A stretch of 36,907 bases of DNA from Terriglobia bacterium (lineage in GTDB: Bacteria; Acidobacteriota; Terriglobia; Bryobacterales; Bryobacteraceae), in contig PSRJ01000373.1 of NCBI GenBank assembly GCA_003175985.1, positions 1-36,907 on the forward strand, written 5' to 3'. Of the stretch, positions 17,768-25,739 are shown in pieces. A program made the translations under genes and the position numbers. Position 1 is the stretch's first letter; each line of letters opens with the position of its first letter. Under the pieces are notes generated by a model, which did not search any database, was not told where the DNA came from, and saw only the letters and a list, made by a program, of their open reading frames with translations.

Positions 17768-17906
17768 CTAGCAGGCTGCGGAAAAACGACTCTGAGGGGC
17801 CGATTCGCAGGCGAAACCGCCTGCGCCACCGCCATGGATCAACAGTTTGTGAACGGTGGTGGGGCAGGCATTCAGCCTGCCAAGGGGTTTTTCCGCAGCC
17901 TGCTAG
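17768..17906. mobile_element. MITE-like element, 139 bp, with perfect 20-bp terminal inverted repeats
   Basis: The ends 17768-17787 (CTAGCAGGCTGCGGAAAAAC) and 17887-17906 are perfect inverted copies. Inside are two more hairpins: CGCAGGCG/CGCCTGCG at 17806-17825 and GGCAGGC/GCCTGCC at 17863-17881. There is no coding capacity. Each outer end is CTAG, compatible with insertion at a TA or CTAG target as known for IS630-type elements, but a target duplication cannot be separated from the repeat itself. The right end contains the stop codon of the nSTAND-RDD gene. As transcribed RNA it would fold strongly and could end transcription between these convergent genes. Confidence 0.8.
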
Positions 17907-20149
17907 GAGCCAAGTTTCCGCGAGCGCACGACCACTGTTCTGGTGACCAGGTCGTGAATCGATTGTTTCTTCCGCGTCAGCAGCGGGAGAAAGATGCCAA
18001 CAACGCTGTAATAAGAGAGCAGCTTCGCAATTTGCCGCGCGAATGCCCGCCGGAAGGACAGACGCCTGCCGCTCACATCCGTGACCGTGATCCGGGTGAG
18101 CCGTTTGCCTGGTGTCGCCTGCCACCTCGAACTGGTCATGCGGGCTTCGTAGAGGCAATTGACTGCATAGCCGGCTAACATGAAGACGCTGAGCAGGTCG
18201 TGCCCCACCTCAGCCCCAACCGCGACAAATGGAATCATTGTCGCCCAGAAAATGATTCCGTCGATTAGGTACGCCAGCAAACGCCAACCAAAGCCGGCAT
18301 AGTTTACCGTGGTCTCGGGCGCCAGAGCCTGAACCAGGCGCGGTTCTTCCTTCGGTTTCGCGTGCCGTTCCGTCACTCCCGCCAGGATGCGGGGAAAGGC
18401 GGCGCTTCGAAACAGTTTCTTTCCATAGGTTGCAACACCCAAGTAGACCAGAAGGTAGGGGATGCAGCAAACCGTGTACACCAGGAAATCTACCACTACG
18501 TGTGCCAGCGAGGAACTGGATAAGCGGAACAGATTCAATACAGCGTTGGTGACACTTTCGACGTTCACCAGTTCCTTGGTGATCACCGCAAAAGCCATCA
18601 CCAGGCCCACCACGAACCGAAGCGCGACTTTGCGCCAGCGCCCGTCGAATTCGAATTCGGCTTCTTCCCGATTCCGCTCCGCCTTGCTCTTCTCCAGGAA
18701 GTCGATGGCGGAGGCGAAATCTCCCGGATAAAAATCCGCCCAGGCTGCGTTCGGCTGCTCTTGGAACTGCCAGTCGAGGGCCAGTTGGAGATCCGGATCG
18801 CCCCATAAGCCGGCGTTTCCCGCTTTGTGCAAAGCCGCCGTCTCGGCCAGCCTCCGGTACATTCGGGCGGAGCGGGCTTCCTGGTCGGACCAGGACTTGA
18901 GCCGCTCCCAAACGCGCATCAAACTCTCGTGTGAAATGTCGATCACGGTATCGGGTTCGAGCGCCTCTTTGATGGGAGGCATCAGAAACGACCGGCTGGG
19001 CTTGCGAAAAACATTGATTACGGCGGTCACTTCCGCCTGGCTGGCGCCGGCGATGGCGCACAGCGTCCTCAGGGCAGTGGGCCGCCGGATGCCGCGCGCG
19101 TCGGTCCCTTTATCGGTCAGGGCTTTGAAAATTTTCTCGCAGATTTTCTGCGCGCGCTCCCCGGCCAGCTCACCGTAGGCCTTCTCCGCGTGCCGGTCCA
19201 GGGCTTGGGACATGGTGCCGATCGCTTCGTAATGCGGCAGCGATATCTGCCCCTCCGCGTGTTCCTGATTCTCCCACCATGCCCAGGTGCGATTGAGCGC
19301 ATGTTGCAGGATGGAGAGTTGATCGGGGTTGTCCCCCACGTCGTTTACCAGCCGCGTAAGAAGAACGGGATTTATCTCACCATCGGCAGTTCCGACAGGG
19401 CCGGCGATGGCCGCCCTACGCTCCTCGCGCGTCAAACGGGGAACCAGGAATTGGCCATCGTTGATGGCCTCGGGAAGCCCTTCAAACTGGGAACAGTCAC
19501 CCAGAAAGTCGGAGCGCATGGTGAGCACTACATACAGCGGGTAAGCCGGCTGCGCCGGGACTTCCAGCAGCAGGTTCACGAATACGATGGCATCCTGGCT
19601 CGCGCCGTAGCCGTTCTGCGCGTTCGCGGCGCCGACACTCCGGTACCGGAACAGTTCTTCGAACTGATCTACCACGATTAAAAGGTTGACCTGCTCCGGC
19701 AGGCGCGCCTTGCGGAATATCTCAATCAGCCCGCGCTTGCTCATGCGCAGGTGCGTGTCGACGATTTCGTCCAGGGGAATCGCGCCCTGATAGCCGGAGT
19801 AGAGGACTTCTTCGGAGGGCAGCGCCCGGGTCAAAGCGCGGAGCGGATCTCTGCCAGGCCGCAGATAGGCGATGCGCCACACTGGGCCGACGCGAGTCAT
19901 TAGACCGCGGTGCAGGGCCGGGACCAGACCGCAGTTGACCAGGGAAGACTTTCCGCTTCCCGAAGTCCCCACGACTGCCAGGAAATGAGACTTCGCGAGC
20001 TTATCGACCATGCTGTCGACCTGCCGTTCCCGGCCGAAGAAAAGGTGCTCCTCGTCTTCGTGAAAAGGCCGCAGTCCCGGAAAGGGATTGGTATTCACGG
20101 TGTCCGGCGACGTTAGGGCTGGCGCACTTCTGATTCCCGGCGAGCTCAT
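17903..20149 (-). CDS. nSTAND-type NTPase with transmembrane segments and C-terminal RDD domain
   Basis: The protein has 748 residues. The N-terminus has NPFPGLRPF and HLFFGRE, which precede the P-loop in nSTAND1-type NTPases. Walker A is GTSGSGKSS (61-69) and Walker B is LLIVVDQFEELF (156-167). A helical STAND-like region follows (DISHESLMRVW, then WFYPGDF-type segments with DFYPGDF). After about residue 535 come hydrophobic helices (RFVVGLVMAFAVI, FLVYTVCCIPYLLVYLGV). Residues 613-745 form an RDD membrane domain (GFGWRLLAYLIDG, WQATPGKRL, SIHDLV). STAND proteins are ATP-driven switches that oligomerise on sensing a trigger. Here the sensor usually found at the C-terminus is replaced by membrane anchoring. 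The ATG at 20149 overlaps the TIR gene stop (20146-20149), so the two are translationally coupled. The stop codon lies inside the MITE-like element. Confidence 0.87.
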   Translation of the reverse strand: MSSPGIRSAPALTSPDTVNTNPFPGLRPFHEDEEHLFFGRERQVDSMVDKLAKSHFLAVVGTSGSGKSSLVNCGLVPALHRGLMTRVGPVWRIAYLRPGRDPLRALTRALPSEEVLYSGYQGAIPLDEIVDTHLRMSKRGLIEIFRKARLPEQVNLLIVVDQFEELFRYRSVGAANAQNGYGASQDAIVFVNLLLEVPAQPAYPLYVVLTMRSDFLGDCSQFEGLPEAINDGQFLVPRLTREERRAAIAGPVGTADGEINPVLLTRLVNDVGDNPDQLSILQHALNRTWAWWENQEHAEGQISLPHYEAIGTMSQALDRHAEKAYGELAGERAQKICEKIFKALTDKGTDARGIRRPTALRTLCAIAGASQAEVTAVINVFRKPSRSFLMPPIKEALEPDTVIDISHESLMRVWERLKSWSDQEARSARMYRRLAETAALHKAGNAGLWGDPDLQLALDWQFQEQPNAAWADFYPGDFASAIDFLEKSKAERNREEAEFEFDGRWRKVALRFVVGLVMAFAVITKELVNVESVTNAVLNLFRLSSSSLAHVVVDFLVYTVCCIPYLLVYLGVATYGKKLFRSAAFPRILAGVTERHAKPKEEPRLVQALAPETTVNYAGFGWRLLAYLIDGIIFWATMIPFVAVGAEVGHDLLSVFMLAGYAVNCLYEARMTSSRWQATPGKRLTRITVTDVSGRRLSFRRAFARQIAKLLSYYSVVGIFLPLLTRKKQSIHDLVTRTVVVRSRKLGS

Positions 20150-21588
20150 ACGGTGCGGCCTGGGCGGAGTGCCGCCAAAAACGGCGACAGTTTCTCCGGC
20201 GCAAAACCCTCGAGGCCGTTGATCAGTCCGGGCTCCTTCTTCAGGAGCGACACCTTTTTGTCGGCGGTAGGCGGGCCGGCGAGATAAGTAAAACTGACGC
20301 GCAACGGCTCCCGCCGCGAAGCCTGGATGCGTTTCAGCTCGCTTTGCTGGTGGTATTTCCAGGCGCCGCCGCCGGCGCCGAAAAACAGCAGAACAGCCTG
20401 GCAACTGGCGGCCACGGCCTCGTTGGCCTGGCGCACCTCGGTTGCGTCGCCGGAAAAGACCGGGAGCTCGATCGCAAATCCTTCATTGGTCAAAAACTCG
20501 ATCAGGGGAACGGCCGACTCCAGGTCTTCTTCCACACAGATAAAGTAGACAAGCGGCGCGCCGCCGCCAGCGCTAACCGGCGGCTCCAGCCTGGGATTCT
20601 CCAGCTTCTTCAGCCCGGCGCGTATGGCGGATTTCAGCTCCTCCAGGTCGCCCGCAATCAGATCCGCGCCGTATTGCAAATTTGCGTCTCTTTGCAGTGC
20701 CTCAAGGAAGGCGCTGTGCTCGGCGTGCTCGGAGCGTGTGCCCTCCGGAAGCCAGATCACGCGCCGCAGGCCCGCGGTCCTGCTCTTGCCCACAGCCAGA
20801 TCGTTTTGTAGTTGCACCACCGATTTGTGGCCGGCCCCATCCGGCACCTTGCCGCGGAACGAGCCCACCGGATGGATGGAAAACTGACACTGGTCGAGCA
20901 GTGAATTGACCTGTTCGACGTAGTCCTTTTCCAAGTCCGAGAACTGGGTGCGTGCATCGGGCAGAATAGGATAGCCGTAACTTCGCAGTTCGGCGCGGAT
21001 CTTTTCCCGATCCTCGGCGCGGTCATAGCCGGACTCGGCCAGGTAGACCACCGGTTTCGAAACCGCCGGTGGGCCGGCGGTCGACTGGCTTTCTTCCAGC
21101 TTCTCGATTAGCTCGGCGATATCCTGGGCCAAGGTGTAGATTCTCGTCCGGTACGCTTCCGCGCTTCCAAAAGCCGGGTCCAACGGCAAAATATGGCCGC
21201 CCTCGGATTCCTGGTAAAACTTATATCCGAGCGCATCCTTCAAAGCTCCAGGGAGTTGCTTCCTGTGATCGTCTGAAATCGGCCTGAGCATAACCCTCAA
21301 GACCCGCGTTTTATCATCGACGGTCAGCCCCTCAGCCTCTTGCGCGACACGGCAGAATTCGTGAACCTCCTTCAGGCACCATTCCGATTTGAGATATCGC
21401 TGAGAGAGAATCGATATCAACGCGGCGGTTTTCGGGAACTGCTTCACGATTTCATTGGCGAATAGATCGTTGCCCCGTAACCGATCGTCGCGCCAGATCT
21501 GGGCTTCTTCCCCCAGATTCGTGGTCAGGTATGAGGCAAGATACTGGTGAAACCGGCCGACCCAGCCGAGCGCGGAAATTCGGCGCAA
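20146..21588 (-). CDS. TIR-domain protein with two further TIR-like segments
   Basis: The protein has 480 residues if it starts at TTG 21588. Residues of about 8-125 are a TIR domain: GWVGRFHQYL, IWRDDRLRGND, ALISILSQRYL and SEWCLKE, where E74 occupies the position of the catalytic glutamate of TIR NADases. Residues of about 178-330 (VVYLAES, ELRSYGYPILPD, SIHPVGSFRG, RRVIWLPEG) and 345-475 (LVYFICVEEDL, GFAIELPVFSGD, CQAVLLFFGAG) look like two more Rossmann/TIR-like domains of a type seen beside STAND NTPases. The TTG was chosen because AGAGGAG lies 5 bases upstream; an ATG at 21753 would add non-TIR-like sequence. With this start the first TIR strand and loop (FISYxHxD-like) are short or missing. 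Coupled to the nSTAND-RDD gene, it may be the effector or signal producer of an immune module (inference). Confidence 0.8.
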   Translation of the reverse strand: MRRISALGWVGRFHQYLASYLTTNLGEEAQIWRDDRLRGNDLFANEIVKQFPKTAALISILSQRYLKSEWCLKEVHEFCRVAQEAEGLTVDDKTRVLRVMLRPISDDHRKQLPGALKDALGYKFYQESEGGHILPLDPAFGSAEAYRTRIYTLAQDIAELIEKLEESQSTAGPPAVSKPVVYLAESGYDRAEDREKIRAELRSYGYPILPDARTQFSDLEKDYVEQVNSLLDQCQFSIHPVGSFRGKVPDGAGHKSVVQLQNDLAVGKSRTAGLRRVIWLPEGTRSEHAEHSAFLEALQRDANLQYGADLIAGDLEELKSAIRAGLKKLENPRLEPPVSAGGGAPLVYFICVEEDLESAVPLIEFLTNEGFAIELPVFSGDATEVRQANEAVAASCQAVLLFFGAGGGAWKYHQQSELKRIQASRREPLRVSFTYLAGPPTADKKVSLLKKEPGLINGLEGFAPEKLSPFLAALRPGRTV

Positions 21589-21593
21589 TTCTG

Positions 21594-21600
21594 CTCCTCT
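21594..21600 (-). promoter_or_regulatory. Ribosome binding site that decides a TTG start
   Basis: On the minus strand AGAGGAG is followed after 5 bases by TTG (21588-21586). It is the best Shine-Dalgarno match near the TIR domain start and supports TTG rather than the upstream ATG at 21753. Confidence 0.6.
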
Positions 21601-21670
21601 TCGCGACTGCGCCACTTCTGTTGACTGCGCGACGTGAGCACCACGTACGATCCGCACGCTATGATAGTAA

Positions 21671-21698
21671 CCTCCGCCATCCGCAGGATGGCCGGAGG
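21671..21698 (+). promoter_or_regulatory. Inverted repeat covering the histidine kinase Shine-Dalgarno sequence
   Basis: CCTCCGCCATCC (21671-21682), loop GCA, and GGATGGCCGGAGG (21686-21698) pair over 12 bases with one bulged C. The right arm includes GGAGG (21694-21698), the strongest purine-rich stretch before the kinase ATG at 21712; a weaker AAAGG lies nearer the ATG. In RNA the hairpin could mask the ribosome binding site. As DNA it could be an operator in the divergent TIR/kinase promoter region. Neither role is proven. Confidence 0.5.
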
Positions 21699-21711
21699 AA
21701 AGGTCAAAACC

Positions 21712-23112
21712 ATGTCTCGACTTGAGGCCTTTCTCGGGTATGCTGAATCCCACCGCCTCACCGTATGCGCAATTGCCGCGGCCATGGTGGCGGTAATCGG
21801 TTGGGCCGATTTTCAGCTTCCCACAATGTCCATCGGGTTTCTGTATCTGATTCCGATCCTCGTGGCAGCGGCAGTATTAAACGGCTTGCAAATTATTCTG
21901 CTGGCGGGGGTGTGCAGTTTCTTACAGGAGCTTTTCGCGCCGCTCGGGTGGTCATCGGGAGCGACGGATCGCCTCCTGGTAGTGGTCTCGGGATTCGCTC
22001 TGACCGGCTATTTTGCTACTGAATTGAACCAGCGCAGGCGTCTGCTGCAAAGGCATCTCGGGGAGTTGGAAACGGAAGTTCGGCGGCGCAACGATGCCGA
22101 GTCCCAACTGCGCATTCTTATCGAGACAAGTCCGCTCGCGATTTTGACCATCGACGAGACCGGACGTGTTTTGCTCGCCAATGTGTCGGCGCAGCGGGTC
22201 TTCGAATTCGAGGGCAGTCTGCAGGGTGAGGATGTCGCGAGTTTTCTCCCGATTCTTCCGCGCATGCTGCATAGCCACCGCCGCGGCGAAAACATGCGCA
22301 CCAATGTGGAATGCAAAGCCAAACGCCGGAATGGAGATGTTTTCCTCGCGAACGTCTGGCTCTCGACGTATCAAACTTCGGCGGGCGCGGCGCTCGCGGC
22401 CGTCATCTGGGATGCGTCCGAAAACCTGCGTGACCGCGAGGGCGCCGGGCTCAACTCCATGCTGGCCACCTCGCGCGTGCTGATCGGCGCGATCTCGCAC
22501 GAGATCCGCAACCTGGCCTCCGCCGCCGCTTCCTCCTACGCCGCTCTGGCAAACAAGGACGGGTTGGCCCACGATGCGCAATACGAAGCGCTGGGCAGCC
22601 TCATCCGTGCTCTGGAGTCGATTGCTACTTCGGGCCTGCATATGGCGGCCGATCGGCAACCCGCGGTGGCGGATCTGGGAACGGTCTTGGATGAGACGCG
22701 AATTGTCATCGAACCGGCGTTGCGGGAAATGGGTCTTTCGGTGAAGTGGAAGATCGACGAGAACCTTCCCCTGGTACAGGCCGACCAGCATAGTCTTCTT
22801 CAGGTTTTTGTCAACCTCGCACGCAACATTCAGGAGCATGCCACCGGCCAGGACGGGCGCGACGTGCAGATTTCGGCTTCCCTCGAGAACGACCTGGTGG
22901 TGATCCGCTTTCAGGATTCCGGGCCGGGTGTGGCCCGTCCGGACGACCTGTTTCAGCCGTTCCGTTCGGGGGCCCAGTCGTGGGGGCTGGGTCTTTATAT
23001 CTCGCGCGCGATTCTGCGCTCCCACGGGGGCAATCTACGCTATGAGCCTTCCCGGCGCGGAGCGTGCTTTACGGTAGACTTGTGGCCCGTAGAAATGGCG
23101 GCGGAAGCATGA
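21712..23112 (+). CDS. Membrane-bound PAS sensor histidine kinase
   Basis: The protein has 466 residues. The N-terminal 105 residues hold three or four membrane helices (LTVCAIAAAMVAVIG, IGFLYLIPILVAAAV, LLVVVSGFALTGYF). A short coiled linker leads to a PAS domain (about 132-240: LIETSPLAILTIDETGRVLLAN). The dimerisation region carries the phospho-acceptor H263 (GAISHEIRNLASAAA). The ATPase domain shows the N box (VNLARNIQEHATG), G1 (FQDSGPGV), F box (LFQPFRS) and G2 (WGLGLYISRAI). The phospho-acceptor helix HEIRNLASAAAS is not the common HELRTPL form. The start at 21712 gives a normal membrane N-terminus; ATG at 21634, 21661 and 21688 are in frame but less likely. The last bases overlap the response regulator start (ATGA at 23109). 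Confidence 0.9.
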   Translation: MSRLEAFLGYAESHRLTVCAIAAAMVAVIGWADFQLPTMSIGFLYLIPILVAAAVLNGLQIILLAGVCSFLQELFAPLGWSSGATDRLLVVVSGFALTGYFATELNQRRRLLQRHLGELETEVRRRNDAESQLRILIETSPLAILTIDETGRVLLANVSAQRVFEFEGSLQGEDVASFLPILPRMLHSHRRGENMRTNVECKAKRRNGDVFLANVWLSTYQTSAGAALAAVIWDASENLRDREGAGLNSMLATSRVLIGAISHEIRNLASAAASSYAALANKDGLAHDAQYEALGSLIRALESIATSGLHMAADRQPAVADLGTVLDETRIVIEPALREMGLSVKWKIDENLPLVQADQHSLLQVFVNLARNIQEHATGQDGRDVQISASLENDLVVIRFQDSGPGVARPDDLFQPFRSGAQSWGLGLYISRAILRSHGGNLRYEPSRRGACFTVDLWPVEMAAEA

Positions 23113-23753
23113 CGCAAACCGTGTCCAAGGCCATCCGGGCCCTGCTGGTGGATGATCACACCATTTTCCGGCAGAGCGTGTCCGGCGCCCTACACGAGCC
23201 CGGAATCGACGTGGAGCACTGTGGCAGCATCCGCGAAGCGCTGCAACTCCTCTCCACAAACCATTTTGACCTGATCCTGCTCGACCATGACCTGGGCTCG
23301 GAGCGCGCGTCGCACTTCCTGCCCGCGGCGCGGCAGGCGGGCTTTCAGGGCCGCGTTCTGGTAGTCACCGCCTGGATCAGTGAGAACGAGGCGCGCCGCC
23401 TCCTGCGCCAGGGTGTTTCCGGCATTTTCCTGAAACATGCACCGCTCGAAGAGTTGAAGGAGGCCATGCGGGTCACCATGGCTGGGGGAAGTTTCCTCGA
23501 CGCTTCCTTCGCGCGCATGGGAGATTCCTCGGAAGGTTCCCAGCCCGCCGCTACTCCAATGTTCAGCGAGCGGCAGCGCCAGGTACTGCGTTTCGTCCTC
23601 GAAGGACTGTCCAACAAGGAAATCGCGTGGCGGATGCAGATCTCGGAGAGCTACGTCAAAGCGATCCTGCAAAGCCTCTTTCAGAAGACTGGCGTGCGCA
23701 CTCGCGGCCAGTTGGTGCGGGTCGCCTTCGAACAATACGAAAGCGAACTCTAA
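23109..23753 (+). CDS. NarL/LuxR-family response regulator
   Basis: The protein has 214 residues. The receiver domain has the acidic pair D15-D16, the phospho-acceptor D59 (LILLDHDLG), T87 and K109 (GIFLKHAP). The C-terminal LuxR-type helix-turn-helix spans about 147-210 (FSERQRQVLRFVLEGLSNKE, IAWRMQISESYVKA). It is expected to be phosphorylated by the kinase encoded just upstream and to regulate transcription. The ATG at 23109 overlaps the kinase stop by 4 bases, and no purine-rich site is needed for coupled translation. Target genes are unknown. The TIR-nSTAND pair begins on the other side of the kinase promoter region. Confidence 0.93.
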   Translation: MTQTVSKAIRALLVDDHTIFRQSVSGALHEPGIDVEHCGSIREALQLLSTNHFDLILLDHDLGSERASHFLPAARQAGFQGRVLVVTAWISENEARRLLRQGVSGIFLKHAPLEELKEAMRVTMAGGSFLDASFARMGDSSEGSQPAATPMFSERQRQVLRFVLEGLSNKEIAWRMQISESYVKAILQSLFQKTGVRTRGQLVRVAFEQYESEL

Positions 23754-23953
23754 GTTCCCTGCCGGCCCCTGTCCGGCGGCGGCACTTAGTAAGTACCGGT
23801 ACCAATGTTGCAATTGGATTGTCCGAAAGATACGTTGGAACTTCGCTGGCCAGGATCTAAGGTAGACACATAGCTAGCCGGACCTCAGACCCGGCAACCG
23901 AGGCAATAGGGGTGAGTGTCGCTGTCGCGTAGTTCGCGTCAACGGGGATTCTG
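23754..23953. other. Intergenic region with minor palindromes, no confident gene
   Basis: Just after the response regulator stop there is a short hairpin (GCCGG 23761-23765 with CCGGC 23773-23777) without a T-run, and a small palindrome GTACCGGTAC near 23793-23802. No long coding stretch, tRNA-like fold or strong promoter was seen. Together with the doubtful small ORF that follows, this makes the least gene-dense 450 bases of the window. Confidence 0.5.
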
Positions 23954-24178
23954 GTGCAACGGTTTGTCACACGTGTTTTGACGGTCTGGGACTCGGCCTC
24001 ACGCTCCGAAGTCTTGCTGCAACCCGGTTCCATCCTGCGGTCCTGTCGCATGGTGCGTTTCGCTGAACCTGCAACCTACTTTGTGGAATTCGAAGTCGAA
24101 GACCGGACATACCGATGCCCTCTGTACGGTTTTCAGCCGCGGACGGAATTGGTGGATTCCTCGGAAGCGGAGCTGTAG
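23954..24178 (+). CDS. Possible small hypothetical protein, 74 residues
   Basis: The frame starts at GTG 23954 and ends just before the aldehyde dehydrogenase gene. Its second half has a plausible small beta-rich character (VLLQPGSILR, TYFVEFEVEDRTYRCPLYGF), like a small SH3-like or post-PilZ-type domain, but no family is recognised. There is no good ribosome binding site and the first 20 residues look less protein-like, so the true start may be further inside. It could also be chance open sequence in a GC-rich gap. Confidence 0.4.
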   Translation: MQRFVTRVLTVWDSASRSEVLLQPGSILRSCRMVRFAEPATYFVEFEVEDRTYRCPLYGFQPRTELVDSSEAEL

Positions 24179-24203
24179 GAGTCCCGCCGGATAAAATGAA
24201 AGG

Positions 24204-25733
24204 GTGGCAACCGCTACTCTTTCCATTCCCGATATCCTTGAAAACCTCCACATCGAAGCTCTGAATTCCGGCGCCTGTTACGGCGACTGGATCCCGAATC
24301 CTTCGGGCGGGGAATTCGCTTCCATCAATCCTGCCAGCGGCGAGCCTCTGGCCAGGGTGCTTCGCGCCGGGTTGGCAGACTACGAGTGCGTGGTCGCCCG
24401 GGCGCAGGAAGCCTTCCTGGATTGGCGCATGGTGCCGGCCCCAAAGCGGGGTGACATCGTGCGTGAGATCGCCAGCGAATTACGCATTCACAAAGCGAGC
24501 CTGGGCGCCTTGGTCACCCTCGAGATGGGCAAGATTCTGCCGGAAGGCCTGGGTGAAGTGCAGGAGATGATCGATGTCGCCGATTTCGCGGTCGGCCTCT
24601 CGCGGCAGCTCTACGGCCTCACGATGCACAGCGAACGGCCGGGACATCGAATGTATGAGCAGTGGCATCCGCTGGGAATTGTAGGCGTGATCAGCGCATT
24701 CAACTTTCCCGTGGCCGTGTGGTCGTGGAATGCGATGATTGCGGCCGTCTGCGGCGATTGCGTCCTGTGGCGGCCTTCCTCGGAGACGCCCCTGACCGCC
24801 ATCGCGATACAGAAGATCTGTAACCGTGTGATGGAGAGGCATGGGCTCAAGGGGGTTTTCAACCTGGTAATCGGGGCGAGTGACCCGGTAGGCGAGGCCA
24901 TGATTCACGACGGCCGGATACCGTTGATTAGCTTTACGGGCTCGACCGAGGTTGGGCGCCATGTATCCGAAGCCGTAGCGAGCCGGCTGGGGCGCACGAT
25001 TCTGGAACTCGGCGGAAACAACGGCATCATCGTGCTGGATGATGCCAATCTCGACCTGGTCCTGCGCGCGGTGCTGTTCGGCGCCATAGGCACGGCGGGC
25101 CAGCGGTGCACCACCACGCGCCGGCTCTTCTTGCAGCGAGGGATTGCCCCCAAGATTACCGAGGCGCTGGTGAGAGCTTATAAGCAGGTAAAGATCGGAG
25201 ACCCGATCGAGGAAGCCACGTTAATGGGACCGCTGGTAAACCGGCGCGCCGTGGATGACATGTTGGACGGCCTGCGCCGCATTCGCGAACAAGGCGGAGA
25301 GATTCTGACCGGCGGCGAGCACATCATGGGATGCTTCGTGCAGCCGACGCTGGTACGCGCCCGGCCGGACATGCCGATCCTCAAAGAGGAGATTTTCGCT
25401 CCGATCCTGTACCTGATTGAGTTCGACGATCTCGATCAGGCGATTCACTGGCATAATGACGTGCCGCAGGGATTGTCGTCGGCGATGTTCACGACAAATC
25501 TGATTTCCGCCGAGACGTTCTTGAGCCATCGGGGCAGCGATTGTGGCATCGCCAATATCAACATCGGCACCAGCGGCGCCGAAATCGGCGGCGCTTTCGG
25601 CGGAGAGAAGGAGACCGGCGGCGGCCGCGAATCAGGCAGCGATTCCTGGAAGGCCTACATGCGCCGGCAGACGAACACCATCAACTGGTCGGCGCAACTG
25701 CCGCTGGCGCAAGGGATCCGCTTCGGCGTGTGA
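24204..25733 (+). CDS. Aldehyde dehydrogenase, ALDH7/antiquitin-type (aminoadipate semialdehyde dehydrogenase-like)
   Basis: The protein has 509 residues, normal for the family. The catalytic Cys is C302 (GTAGQRCTTTRR), the general base is E268 (ILELGGNN) and the NAD-binding stretch SFTGSTEVGR is present. ELGGNN rather than ELGGK/SP, and GGAFGGEKETGGGRESGSDS near the C-terminus, are hallmarks of the ALDH7 group, which oxidises alpha-aminoadipate semialdehyde (piperideine-6-carboxylate) in lysine breakdown (AmaB or Pcd in bacteria). No other lysine-catabolism gene is in the window, so the in vivo substrate is inferred from the family only. The GTG start at 24204 is the best available but has no clear ribosome binding site. 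The gene converges on the TonB receptor gene with a 6-base gap. Confidence 0.9.
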   Translation: MATATLSIPDILENLHIEALNSGACYGDWIPNPSGGEFASINPASGEPLARVLRAGLADYECVVARAQEAFLDWRMVPAPKRGDIVREIASELRIHKASLGALVTLEMGKILPEGLGEVQEMIDVADFAVGLSRQLYGLTMHSERPGHRMYEQWHPLGIVGVISAFNFPVAVWSWNAMIAAVCGDCVLWRPSSETPLTAIAIQKICNRVMERHGLKGVFNLVIGASDPVGEAMIHDGRIPLISFTGSTEVGRHVSEAVASRLGRTILELGGNNGIIVLDDANLDLVLRAVLFGAIGTAGQRCTTTRRLFLQRGIAPKITEALVRAYKQVKIGDPIEEATLMGPLVNRRAVDDMLDGLRRIREQGGEILTGGEHIMGCFVQPTLVRARPDMPILKEEIFAPILYLIEFDDLDQAIHWHNDVPQGLSSAMFTTNLISAETFLSHRGSDCGIANINIGTSGAEIGGAFGGEKETGGGRESGSDSWKAYMRRQTNTINWSAQLPLAQGIRFGV

Positions 25734-25739
25734 AGCCAT

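Noticed and set aside
20150..20404. Upstream extension of the nSTAND-RDD protein by 85 residues
   Set aside because: It overlaps the C-terminus of the TIR gene in another frame; the ATG at 20149 forms an ATGA coupling and places NPFPGLRPF near the N-terminus.
23754..23953. Possible structured RNA or riboswitch after the response regulator
   Set aside because: Only short unrelated palindromes were found; no conserved fold such as a tRNA cloverleaf or known riboswitch core could be built.
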